This document shows, piece after piece, positions 1-7,370 of a stretch of DNA of 39,587 nucleotides. Under the pieces are notes generated by a model. It had not been told where the DNA came from. It searched no databases and saw only the letters and a program-made list of their open reading frames with translations. Position 1 is the first letter of the stretch, and each line of letters opens with the position of its first letter. This DNA comes from an uncultured Amylibacter sp. (lineage in GTDB: Bacteria > Pseudomonadota > Alphaproteobacteria > Rhodobacterales > Rhodobacteraceae): NCBI GenBank assembly GCA_937944065.1, contig CALDZS010000102.1, positions 1 to 39,587 on the forward strand, given 5' to 3'. The position numbers and the translations under genes are program-made.

Positions 1-117
1 AGGTTTACGTCTTCCACTACGGTCGACCCAACAACAACTTACGGGATCAGCGGGTCGATAGATGGCTTCTCGACAGGCCGCTCTGCTGGTGGCATAGCGA
101 CAGGATGCGGAAATTGA
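1..117 (+). CDS. C-terminal end of an unidentified protein (cut by window edge)
   Basis: The first forward frame is open from base 1 and stops at TGA 115-117. It gives about 38 residues rich in Ser, Thr and Gly, ending in GGIATGCGN. I recognise no family. The stop lies 8 bases before an ATG at 126 that opens a signal-peptide-like sequence, which resembles an operon. Both pieces run against the betaine-binding-protein gene on the other strand, so they may belong to a different locus joined here by rearrangement or misassembly. An open frame this short can also occur by chance, so this is a weak call. Confidence 0.25.
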   Translation, partial: RFTSSTTVDPTTTYGISGSIDGFSTGRSAGGIATGCGN

Positions 118-125
118 AACGAACG

Positions 126-196
126 ATGAGTTTTAGCATGCTTAAAAGACACTTCTTGGCGGCAATTGCCGCGTTGGTCCTCACGGTTGGCACAGC
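126..196 (+). pseudogene. Possible N-terminal signal-peptide fragment of an unknown secreted protein
   Basis: From ATG 126 (or the in-frame ATG 138) the forward strand encodes a near-ideal Sec signal peptide: Met-Leu-Lys-Arg, a hydrophobic core (LAAIAALVLTVG) and a cleavage-like TAPIASA. After about base 196 the frame continues only as antisense of the binding-protein gene and ends at an arbitrary stop at 333-335. I read it as the start of a different gene truncated at a junction near 190-200. No good ribosome-binding site is visible. The signal peptide is seen directly; the junction is inferred. Confidence 0.3.
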
Positions 197-319
197 GCCA
201 ATTGCATCGGCACCTGTCCACGTCAGATCAGCGATGGTGATTTTACCATCTGCCGCTGAAGCAGCAGTGGCTGTCAGCGCAAGAGCCGTTGTGGCCACTA
301 GTGTTTTCAAAATATTCAT
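194..319 (-). pseudogene. Truncated substrate-binding protein of the betaine/proline ABC transporter (N-terminus only)
   Basis: From ATG 319, with a strong upstream AAGGAG, the reverse strand encodes a clean signal peptide (MNILKTLVATTALALTATAA). It continues into KITIADLTWTGADAIGA, typical of the mature start of ProX-like glycine betaine/proline binding proteins. About 42 codons in, the family resemblance stops; the frame then runs on through unrelated sequence to base 47. A complete protein would have about 300 or more residues. Its place after the permease gene (386-1975) makes it the third gene of the operon. Either the locus is truly broken here or the contig edge is chimeric. Confidence 0.6.
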
Positions 320-385
320 TTTCTCTCCTTGTTGAGCTGCAATTTTGTCATGTCGAAACCGCCCGCAGCAGGCGACTCCAATTGG

Positions 386-1975
386 TTAACTTTGTCCATT
401 ATTGGCCTTTTGCACTACGCGGTCAATCATCATGGCAAGCAAAGCAATGCCGATACCCGCCAACACACCTTTGCCCGTGTCTGAATTTGCAAGCGCGCGC
501 GTGACGAGGAACCCCATCCCACCGGCACCAATCAGTGCCGCAACCACAACCATTGATAGTGACATCATCACCACTTGGTTAACGCCTGCCATGATTGACG
601 GCATGGCCAGTGGCAATTCTACCTTGGTCAGCAATTGACGTGGCGAGGCACCAAAGGCCAACGCCGCCTCTTTGGTGCTTTCTGGCACATGTTGGATGCC
701 CAAGGATGTCAGACGCACCATTGGTGGCATTGCAAAGATAACTGTCGCCAAGATGCCAGGGACAACGCCAATGCCGAAAAAGGCCACAGCAGGCAACAGG
801 TAAACGAATGATGGGATCGTTTGCATTATATCGAGTATCGGTGTGACTATTGCTTTGCCTCGGCTAGACTTGCCAACCCAGACCCCCAAAGGCAGACCCA
901 TGACGATACAGACACAAGTGGCTGAAGCAACCAAAGACAGTGTTTCCATTGCTGTAAGCCAAAACCCAAATAGGGCAAGATAAGTTAGCGACGCACCGAC
1001 GAAAATCGTAATCCTGATCCCTGCCGCATAATAGGCTATTGCCAAAAGCGCACCCATCATAATTGGCCACGGCGTTCCCGCGAAAATTGCAGTAATCGCG
1101 CCTAATAATCCGTTTAAGACGCTGACAATACCGTCGAATATGTAGCTGTAAAAACCTGTCAAATATTTAACGACATTCTCGATCTTGCCAGATGTGTATG
1201 TATGTAAGTTAATCGGTGTCTTGTTTGTTGGCGCCGTCCGCTCGACATACCGCGTCCCATCTTTAGCACGCTTAACGTCATACTTGTCCGGGCGATCAAT
1301 CCAGAACAAAGTTGGAAAGTCCGAAATGACCTTACAGTTGAACTTGTCTTGGAAGGAAAACTCTTCGCCTTTGGCGATGGCGCGGTCTTGCTTCACGCAA
1401 GTCCGCGCATCAGGGGCGAACTGAGTAGACCGGTACAACATTAGTGGTGCGATCAGTGCTACGATAACTGCCAGCATAACCCAACGGCTTGTCTTTGATC
1501 CGCTTTGTTTCGTGTGGTCAACGCGCCATGCATTATATTGGCGGAAATATATGCGGTCAGCCAGCCAGCCAAAAAAGATGCGTCCCAGGATAAAGATGAT
1601 GATCGCGGACATGATGGAACTGCTAGTCCAGTTTTCATACCGTTCGATCAGGAACATTTTATTCTGTGCGGCAGCTTCGTTCCCTGCCGCTTTGAATTTC
1701 TCAACATCTAGCAAAACGGACCCAGTTGCCGTTTTGAATTTATACGCGGCCCCTAGATAAACCAAGGCTACAAGATCGATGAAAAACCCAATCCAAAACA
1801 GCAGCCAGTTGGCGCGCAGTGATGCCCAAAAGAAGCCCCCCAATGCTGCGGCTTTGTTAACGTGCCATTTCGACAGAGTTTCTTGCTGAACCTTCAAAAA
1901 AGTGGTGGCGTAATAGTCGCCGTTTTTTTCTGCGAATTCTTTAAACGGTTTCAATGTAGTTTCAGTAACACTCAT
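386..1975 (-). CDS. Glycine betaine/proline-type ABC transporter permease (ProW-like)
   Basis: Inner-membrane permease of an osmoprotectant-type uptake system, 529 residues. The N-terminal half carries its own hydrophobic segments and a periplasmic-looking insert. The C-terminal part is a binding-protein-dependent transport domain with several membrane helices and the ATPase-contacting loop EAALAFGASPRQLLTKVELP at about 436-455, followed by LIGAGGMGF. I chose ATG 1975 over an upstream in-frame start at 1999 because GAGGGG sits just before it and the start follows the ATPase stop by one base. That spacing implies translational coupling. The substrate (betaine, proline or choline derivative) cannot be told from sequence; the long N-terminal extension is seen in other Rhodobacterales members. 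Confidence 0.88.
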   Translation of the reverse strand: MSVTETTLKPFKEFAEKNGDYYATTFLKVQQETLSKWHVNKAAALGGFFWASLRANWLLFWIGFFIDLVALVYLGAAYKFKTATGSVLLDVEKFKAAGNEAAAQNKMFLIERYENWTSSSIMSAIIIFILGRIFFGWLADRIYFRQYNAWRVDHTKQSGSKTSRWVMLAVIVALIAPLMLYRSTQFAPDARTCVKQDRAIAKGEEFSFQDKFNCKVISDFPTLFWIDRPDKYDVKRAKDGTRYVERTAPTNKTPINLHTYTSGKIENVVKYLTGFYSYIFDGIVSVLNGLLGAITAIFAGTPWPIMMGALLAIAYYAAGIRITIFVGASLTYLALFGFWLTAMETLSLVASATCVCIVMGLPLGVWVGKSSRGKAIVTPILDIMQTIPSFVYLLPAVAFFGIGVVPGILATVIFAMPPMVRLTSLGIQHVPESTKEAALAFGASPRQLLTKVELPLAMPSIMAGVNQVVMMSLSMVVVAALIGAGGMGFLVTRALANSDTGKGVLAGIGIALLAMMIDRVVQKANNGQS

Positions 1976-1976
1976 T

Positions 1977-3041
1977 TTATGAGTCCCCTCGAATTGCATG
2001 TAGCAGACTGTCTTTGGTCACAACGCCGACAGGTTTTCCTTCGTCCATAATGATAATTGGTTTATCTTGATCCACGGCCTTGGCGACTAATGCGTCCAAA
2101 TCATCCTCTGTCCCTGCCTGCGGGCAAGATTTCAGCGCGGGTAGTTTTTTGTGCTTCGCTTCATATTCTGCAACAGGCACCATTACAGTGTGTGCGAAGA
2201 CTAGCTTCAGTTTCGAAATTCCTTGCACGAATTTAGCAACATATTCGTCGGTCGGATTTGTGACGATTTCTTCGGGTGTACCGATCTGTACAATTTCGCC
2301 ATCTTTCATGATCGCGATGCGCGTTCCCATACGGATCGCTTCGTCCAAATCGTGGGTGATGAAAAGAGTGGTTTTGTTCATGACTTTGGACAGTGCCAAA
2401 AACTCGTCTTGCAGGCCGCGACGGATCAATGGGTCTAGGGCCGAGAATGGTTCGTCCATCAACAGAATTTCGGGATCAGCGGCCAGCGCGCGGGCAAGGC
2501 CCACGCGTTGTTGCATGCCGCCTGACAGTTCAGACGGATAACGGTCGCCGTAGCCTTGCAAGCTGACTTTCTCGATGACTTCTTCTGCAACTTGTGCACG
2601 TGTGAACGCGTCGACATTGCGCAACTCTAATGCGAAGGATATGTTTTCAGATACTGTACGGTGCGGTAACAAAGACATGTTTTGGAATACCATGCCGATT
2701 TCATCAGCACGCATAGCACGCAGGTCTTCTGCATTTAATCCACCGACATCAGTCCCGTTGATCAAAATTTCGCCAGCCGTTGGTTCAATCAATCTGTTGA
2801 TGTGACGGACGAGTGTTGATTTGCCAGACCCAGATAGGCCCATGATGCAGAACACCTCGCCTTTGTAGACCTCGATAGATACGTCGCGCACGCCGATCAC
2901 GCATTCGAACTTTTCCAGTGCTTCTGCTTTGGACAAGTTGTCGCGCTTTATTTCTTCCAGCGCTTGGTCAGCCTGTTCGCCAAAAATCTTCCAAACATTT
3001 TTGCACGAGATGACAGGCTTGCCACGTTCCATATTGGTCAT
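1977..3041 (-). CDS. Glycine betaine/proline-type ABC transporter ATP-binding protein (ProV-like)
   Basis: Cytoplasmic ATPase driving the permease encoded next, 354 residues. Walker A is GLSGSGKST at 68-76, the Q-loop glutamine is near 120, the ABC signature LSGGMQQR starts at 172 and Walker B is ILLMDE at 192-197, followed by FSALD. An insert at about 21-50 before Walker A is typical of the ProV/OpuAA group. The C-terminal 80 or so residues look like a single degenerate CBS region ending in a GKPVGVVTKDSLLHA stretch; in this family CBS domains sense ionic strength. ATG 3041 is preferred to 3158 because AGGGGGA lies 6 bases upstream. It is the first gene of the operon ATPase-permease-binding protein. 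Confidence 0.92.
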   Translation of the reverse strand: MTNMERGKPVISCKNVWKIFGEQADQALEEIKRDNLSKAEALEKFECVIGVRDVSIEVYKGEVFCIMGLSGSGKSTLVRHINRLIEPTAGEILINGTDVGGLNAEDLRAMRADEIGMVFQNMSLLPHRTVSENISFALELRNVDAFTRAQVAEEVIEKVSLQGYGDRYPSELSGGMQQRVGLARALAADPEILLMDEPFSALDPLIRRGLQDEFLALSKVMNKTTLFITHDLDEAIRMGTRIAIMKDGEIVQIGTPEEIVTNPTDEYVAKFVQGISKLKLVFAHTVMVPVAEYEAKHKKLPALKSCPQAGTEDDLDALVAKAVDQDKPIIIMDEGKPVGVVTKDSLLHAIRGDS

Positions 3042-3180
3042 TAAATTCCCCCTAAGTTTCCTGATCTTGCGAACCGTTTTCACGATTGCCGTCAGATATT
3101 GTTGCATAGTGTCGCGACTTGCACTGATCGGTTCAAGGGTTAAGTTGGAAAATTTCAAGGGAAACGGCTGATTTTTGCCT

Positions 3181-3200
3181 TGGTAACGGTGTGTTTACCA
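3181..3200. promoter_or_regulatory. Dyad TGGTAA-N8-TTACCA in a divergent promoter region
   Basis: Perfect 6-bp inverted repeat arms (3181-3186 and 3195-3200) in the 236-bp gap between the divergent ATPase gene (start 3041) and the yceI gene (start 3278). The size and position fit a dimeric repressor or activator site, but a dyad this short can arise by chance. No regulator gene is adjacent. Confidence 0.25.
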
Positions 3201-3277
3201 CTGTGGACTTGCATTCGATCCGTTCACCATAGATGTTTGCGAATATTGTATTTATTCACAAAAACGGAGCCTCCCCC

Positions 3278-3850
3278 ATGAAAAATGTAATTCTTGCCGC
3301 CGCTTTGGCGCTTTCGTCGACCGCTGCCTTTGCAGAGCCAGTAAAGTATTCATTTGACGCCAGCCACAGCCAGGTCATCTTCTCGTACAAACATTTTGGT
3401 TTTTCTACGACATTCGGCATGTTCTCTGGCTTTGACGGCGAGATTATGTTTGACGCCGATGCACCTGCAACATCTAGCGTGACAGTGTCTATGCCGGTGA
3501 AATCAATGTTCACTGGTTGGGAAAAGCGCGATGGGCACTTCCAATCACCTGACTTCTTCGGTTCATCAGGAGAAGAATTAGTTAGCTTTAAATCAACAAG
3601 TATCGAAGTGACTGGCGATAACACAGCCATGATCACAGGTGACATGACAATCAATGGCGTAACTAAATCTGTCGCCCTAGATACGGTCATGAACAAATCT
3701 GGCGCGCACCCAATGGCTGGCAAAGCATGGCTTGGCTTTGACGCCAAAGCGACCATCCTGCGCAGTGACTATGGCCTTGGTAAATTTGCACCGAATGTCA
3801 GCGACGAAGTTGACCTTATGATTTCTATCGAAGCGGGTGCAGCGGGTTAA
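3278..3850 (+). CDS. YceI family periplasmic protein
   Basis: 190-residue secreted lipocalin-like protein of the YceI family; members bind isoprenoid or polyprenyl-type lipids in the periplasm, but the exact role is not established. The signal peptide is MKNVILAAALALSSTAAFA, cleaved before EPVKYSFDASHSQVIFSYKHFG, the characteristic first strand. Later YceI features include MPVKSMFTGWEKRDGHFQSPDFF and the C-terminal GLGKFAPNVSDEVDLMISIE. I chose ATG 3278 over an in-frame start at 3233 because it begins the signal peptide and follows CGGAGCC. It converges with a cytochrome b561-YceI fusion that shares its terminator, which suggests a common electron-transfer or lipid-quinone context. Confidence 0.93.
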   Translation: MKNVILAAALALSSTAAFAEPVKYSFDASHSQVIFSYKHFGFSTTFGMFSGFDGEIMFDADAPATSSVTVSMPVKSMFTGWEKRDGHFQSPDFFGSSGEELVSFKSTSIEVTGDNTAMITGDMTINGVTKSVALDTVMNKSGAHPMAGKAWLGFDAKATILRSDYGLGKFAPNVSDEVDLMISIEAGAAG

Positions 3851-3868
3851 TCCACAAAACTGAAATTT

Positions 3869-3900
3869 AAAACGCGCCGTAAATTTACGGCGCGTTTTTT
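3869..3900. terminator. Bidirectional intrinsic terminator
   Basis: A perfect 30-base palindrome (arms 3869-3883 and 3884-3898, core CGCGCCGTAAA / TTTACGGCGCG) is flanked by A and T runs on both sides. It serves the convergent yceI and b561-YceI genes. The TAA stop of the minus-strand gene (3885-3887) lies inside it. Confidence 0.9.
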
Positions 3901-5072
3901 TGTGCCGTCAGGTCAATACTTATATCGACCGCAAAGCCAATGTTATCCTCGGTCTTTTGATTGTCACCAACGTTAAATCCGCGCCGATCAATGCGTGCCT
4001 TGCCTTTGGCAACGGCGTTGCCGTCAGTCATATTTAAGGTGAATGGTAATTGAACGGGCAATGTTACCCCGCGCAGGGTTAATTGGCCGTCGACCATTAG
4101 GCCTAAGTCTGTTGCAACTATCGGTCCAGTAAACTGCGCAGTTGGGAACGCCTCGGAATTGAAATAATCTGAGCCAAGCGCGTCGCTGGTCAGCTGTCCC
4201 AACTGAACTGATGTTATTGCGATGGTCACATCAACATCGCCAGTCTGTTCAGTTTCATCATAGTTGATCTGGGCCGTCCAATCTTCAAAACTACCAGTTA
4301 CTTGTCCACCGAATTGAACAAAGCTGATCGATAGTGTGCCTTCGGTCACTGACCATTGGCTTTCGACAGAGGAGAGTTTTTTAACCGCCTCAGCATCATG
4401 TGTCTGAAGTCCAAGAACCGAACCAGCTAAAAGGGCCACGGCATAAACGCCGAAGGCGGCTTTCATGGGTGTTTTACTGTGTGGAGTGATTGGCGGCGCA
4501 CCTAAATTTGGCTGTCCGGGCAACATGCGGCGTAATGTATTATCTTTGTCTATAATGTGATGCTTCATCGCACCGGCGAAATGGGCCAAGAATGTAACGC
4601 CCAGAACCTTGGTGAATACAAAATGCAAGCTTTCAAAAAATTCTGCCACTGCAACTGATTTCGGCACAAAGGGTAGGGACTGCCCCAATGGCCAAAGGAT
4701 CGGGGCAAAGCCTTCGACGGCGGCGTGATGCAACCATCCAGTCAATGGGACCAAAAGCATCGAGATATACAGTAACCAATGCGCCAGCTCTGCTGCAAAC
4801 GCCTCTAGCTTATGTTCTGCGTTCAATAAGGTTGGCTTTACTTGGGTCAGGGTCCAAAATATTCGCGCGAGGGCGATGAAGAAGATCGAAACGCCGATCG
4901 TTTTGTGAATGGAATAAATCCATGCGAGGCGGGTGAGCCCAGCTTCGGTACTACTGTCTGAATTTCCGGCGATGATCCCAAGAGCAAATGCCGATATGAT
5001 AAACAACGCTGTGATCCAGTGGAAAAACTTGGCGGCACTTCCATAATGAAGCTGCGTGTTGCGCGATCCCAT
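3885..5072 (-). CDS. Cytochrome b561 - YceI domain fusion protein
   Basis: 395-residue two-domain protein. Residues 1-190 form a four-helix cytochrome b561: HYGSAAKFFHWITAL at 9-23, then histidines near 18, 56, 98 and 164 that are plausible ligands of two b hemes. A linker and a further hydrophobic stretch (206-223) lead into a YceI domain at about 235-395, placed in the periplasm by topology. Cytochromes b561 pass electrons from quinol across or within the membrane; fusion to a lipid-binding YceI domain suggests the partner is a quinone or isoprenoid. The arrangement is known in proteobacteria. AGGAAT precedes ATG 5072. Its function beyond heme binding is inference. Confidence 0.9.
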   Translation of the reverse strand: MGSRNTQLHYGSAAKFFHWITALFIISAFALGIIAGNSDSSTEAGLTRLAWIYSIHKTIGVSIFFIALARIFWTLTQVKPTLLNAEHKLEAFAAELAHWLLYISMLLVPLTGWLHHAAVEGFAPILWPLGQSLPFVPKSVAVAEFFESLHFVFTKVLGVTFLAHFAGAMKHHIIDKDNTLRRMLPGQPNLGAPPITPHSKTPMKAAFGVYAVALLAGSVLGLQTHDAEAVKKLSSVESQWSVTEGTLSISFVQFGGQVTGSFEDWTAQINYDETEQTGDVDVTIAITSVQLGQLTSDALGSDYFNSEAFPTAQFTGPIVATDLGLMVDGQLTLRGVTLPVQLPFTLNMTDGNAVAKGKARIDRRGFNVGDNQKTEDNIGFAVDISIDLTAQKNAP

Positions 5073-5166
5073 AGTCTATTCCTTTTTCAGCGTTTACCAA
5101 TCTTAGCGCGGCTTTGGCGAAAGGAAAACGATATTGTCTGGGATTAGGTGACCCTCGTTGTGCATT

Positions 5167-5194
5167 TTGCAAATTTATTCACCAATCATATGAT
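5167..5194 (+). promoter_or_regulatory. Candidate sigma-70 promoter for the initiator tRNA
   Basis: TTGCAA (5167-5172) and TATGAT (5189-5194) are separated by 16 bases. Transcription would start near 5201, about 35 bases before the mature tRNA 5' end at 5236, a sensible leader length. Identified by eye only. Confidence 0.4.
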
Positions 5195-5235
5195 TTTTGC
5201 ATTGAACCTTCTGCATTGGCAGACTAAACGAATTT

Positions 5236-5312
<77 letters not shown>

Positions 5313-5318
5313 AATAAA

Positions 5319-5345
5319 GAAGCCACCTTTATCGGTGGTTTTTTT
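5319..5345 (+). terminator. Intrinsic terminator after the tRNA
   Basis: Stem AGCCACC (5321-5327) pairs with GGTGGTT (5334-5340) around a 6-base loop and is followed by an unbroken T run, only 8 bases past the tRNA CCA end. Confidence 0.85.
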
Positions 5346-5418
5346 GTGACATGTCGCGACTTGGCGAAATATCTGCGATTGCACTTGTTATAGCGTGATA
5401 ATCCATTAGATCGTACAC

Positions 5419-6219
5419 ATGGGTATTCTATCAAAATTTTCAAAGAAACCGACCGTTGCCGTGGTGCGATTGGACGGTGTCATCGGTAGCGGTTCTCGCT
5501 TTGGCGGGCCAAGCTTGAACGACGCAGCAATTGCACCTTTGTTGGAGCGCGCGTTTCGAAAAGGCAAGCCAAAGGCTGTCGCCATCGCGCTTAATTCGCC
5601 TGGCGGGTCGCCAGTTCAATCATCTTTGATTGGAGCGCGTATTCGACGTTTGGCAGAAGAAACTGAAATCCCTGTTTACGCTTTCTGCGAAGATGTCGCT
5701 GCATCTGGCGGGTATTGGCTTGCGTGCGCTGCTGATTACATTTTTGTGGATAAAAGCACGATAATCGGATCAATCGGTGTGATTTCTGCCTCTTTCGGCC
5801 TTCAAGACTGGATGGCGAAAACAGGGATTGAACGTCGGGTTCACACGGCTGGCGAAAACAAAAGCATGGGTGATCCATTTCGTGCGGAGAAACCAGCAGA
5901 AGTGAAGCGTCTTAAAGCCTTACAAAAGGTTATCCACGATAATTTTATCGAGCAGGTACAGTCGCGCCGCGGCGATAAACTGGCCGACGAAAACCTGTTC
6001 ACTGGCGAGATTTGGGTCGGGCAAAAAGCGTTAGATCTGGGATTGGCCGATGGTTATGGCCATCTTGTTCCGACCATGAAAGCGACATTCGGCGACAAAG
6101 TGAAGTTTGCTGTCTATGGGCGCAAAAAACCTTTTCTTAGCAAGTTCGGATTAAATGTTACCCAAGACATTATTGCCAGCGTCGAGGATCGCGCCCACTG
6201 GGCAAGGTTCGGGATGTAA
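5419..6219 (+). CDS. S49 family serine peptidase (SppA/SohB-like)
   Basis: 266-residue Ser-Lys peptidase of the S49 family, whose members degrade signal peptides and other membrane-associated fragments. The catalytic serine is most likely Ser96 in AASGGYWLACAAD and the general-base lysine Lys148 in ENKSMGDPF. The core LNSPGG and GSIGVIS motifs are present. It is a short single-domain form like the C-terminal half of SppA. No convincing N-terminal membrane anchor is visible. The next gene follows after 3 bases, so the two are likely cotranscribed. Confidence 0.92.
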   Translation: MGILSKFSKKPTVAVVRLDGVIGSGSRFGGPSLNDAAIAPLLERAFRKGKPKAVAIALNSPGGSPVQSSLIGARIRRLAEETEIPVYAFCEDVAASGGYWLACAADYIFVDKSTIIGSIGVISASFGLQDWMAKTGIERRVHTAGENKSMGDPFRAEKPAEVKRLKALQKVIHDNFIEQVQSRRGDKLADENLFTGEIWVGQKALDLGLADGYGHLVPTMKATFGDKVKFAVYGRKKPFLSKFGLNVTQDIIASVEDRAHWARFGM

Positions 6220-6222
6220 TAC

Positions 6223-6414
6223 ATGTCTAAAGTTGTCTTAATATTTCTGATCTTCATCATGGTGCTTGGCATTTTTGGTAAATTGCGTTTGCCCAAACTG
6301 CCGAAAACCCTAAAGCGTGGAAAAATAAAGACCGCAGATAAATGTGACCAGTGCGGCTCATATCTTTTCAAAGGTGTGACTTGTAAATGCAAAACGAAGA
6401 CCAAAATAAAATAA
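6223..6414 (+). CDS. Small membrane protein with a Cys4 zinc-ribbon-like tail
   Basis: 63 residues: one N-terminal membrane helix (VVLIFLIFIMVLGIF), a basic Lys/Arg-rich linker, then Cys41-x2-Cys44 and Cys54-x-Cys56, which could bind zinc. It starts 3 bases after the peptidase stop and ends 10 bases before the antiporter start, so it is very probably a real gene in the same operon. I do not recognise a named family. Short single-helix proteins with a C-terminal CxxC pair occur at the same place in related bacteria, but the function is unknown. Confidence 0.75.
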   Translation: MSKVVLIFLIFIMVLGIFGKLRLPKLPKTLKRGKIKTADKCDQCGSYLFKGVTCKCKTKTKIK

Positions 6415-6424
6415 GGCACTAAGT

Positions 6425-7360
6425 ATGGATTGGGTATACGTGATTGCCGGTCTGGTAATCCTGATTGTCGGCGGTGATCTGTTGGTGCGCGGCGCTGTGG
6501 CGTTGGCGACCAAGCTGGGTATTTCAGCACTTGTTGTCAGCTTGACCGTGGTGGCGTTTGGTACATCTGCACCAGAACTTCTGATCGCTATCGAGGCTGC
6601 GTTGGACGGTGTCCCTGAACTTGCCTTGGGCAATGTGGTCGGGTCGAACACGGCCAATGTTTTGCTGGTTTTGGGTATACCCGCGCTGATATTCGGGCTG
6701 AATATGAAGCCAGTGCACTGCGACAAAAGCTATTTTTACATGCTTTTTGGCACTGCAATCTTTATTGCGTTGTGCTGGACAACCCCGTTACAGATTTGGC
6801 AAGGCGTGATCATGATCGCTGCATTGGCCTTCGTATTGATTAGCACCTACCGCGAGGCGATGGGGTCGCGCGAAAAGTTGGCAGAGTTGGAGAGCGAGGT
6901 TGATACCGCAGAAATAGAGACATGGAAAATGTGGGCATTTCTTGTTGTTGGCCTTATCGCGCTGCCGTTGGGTGCGAATTTCTTGATTAACGGTGCGACC
7001 AGCATTGCGTCAGCCTTTGGTGTGTCCGAGGCGATCATTGGTTTGACCCTAGTCGCACTTGGCACCTCATTGCCTGAATTGGCTACCACGGTGGCCGCCG
7101 CCATGCGACGCCAGGCCGACGTGGCAGTGGGAAATGTCGTGGGATCAAACATGTTTAATCTGTTGGCTATTCCGGGTATTGCCACATTCTTTGGCGACCT
7201 GACTGTTCCCGCCAGCTTCTTTACGGTTGATCTGTGGGTCATGTTGACCGCATCGCTTGTACTGATCCCATTTGTGCTGTTCAAATGGAACATGACGCGC
7301 CTTTGGGGCTTCGTCTTTGTTGCGTGCTATTGTGGATATGTGGCACTGTTGCTGATATAA
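6425..7360 (+). CDS. Calcium/sodium antiporter (CaCA family, YrbG-like)
   Basis: 311-residue inner-membrane cation exchanger with about ten membrane helices. The two inverted alpha repeats are visible: VVAFGTSAPELLIAIEAAL with GNVVGSNTANVLLVLG in the first half, and LVALGTSLPELATTVAAAM with GNVVGSNMFNLLAIPG in the second. The acidic residues in the (T)S-x-PE motifs coordinate the ion in this family. A short acidic cytoplasmic loop (about 145-160) separates the halves. It belongs to the run of plus-strand genes starting at 5419. Exact ion preference cannot be read from sequence. Confidence 0.93.
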   Translation: MDWVYVIAGLVILIVGGDLLVRGAVALATKLGISALVVSLTVVAFGTSAPELLIAIEAALDGVPELALGNVVGSNTANVLLVLGIPALIFGLNMKPVHCDKSYFYMLFGTAIFIALCWTTPLQIWQGVIMIAALAFVLISTYREAMGSREKLAELESEVDTAEIETWKMWAFLVVGLIALPLGANFLINGATSIASAFGVSEAIIGLTLVALGTSLPELATTVAAAMRRQADVAVGNVVGSNMFNLLAIPGIATFFGDLTVPASFFTVDLWVMLTASLVLIPFVLFKWNMTRLWGFVFVACYCGYVALLLI

Positions 7361-7370
7361 CGAGGGCGCT

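Noticed and set aside
2080..2541. 153-codon plus-strand open frame opposite the ABC ATPase gene
   Set aside because: Shadow of the ATPase coding sequence, Ser/Cys-rich and without motifs.
5202..5230. TTGAAC-17-TAAACG as promoter of the initiator tRNA
   Set aside because: Transcription would begin at about the mature tRNA 5' end, leaving no leader; the site at 5167-5194 fits better.
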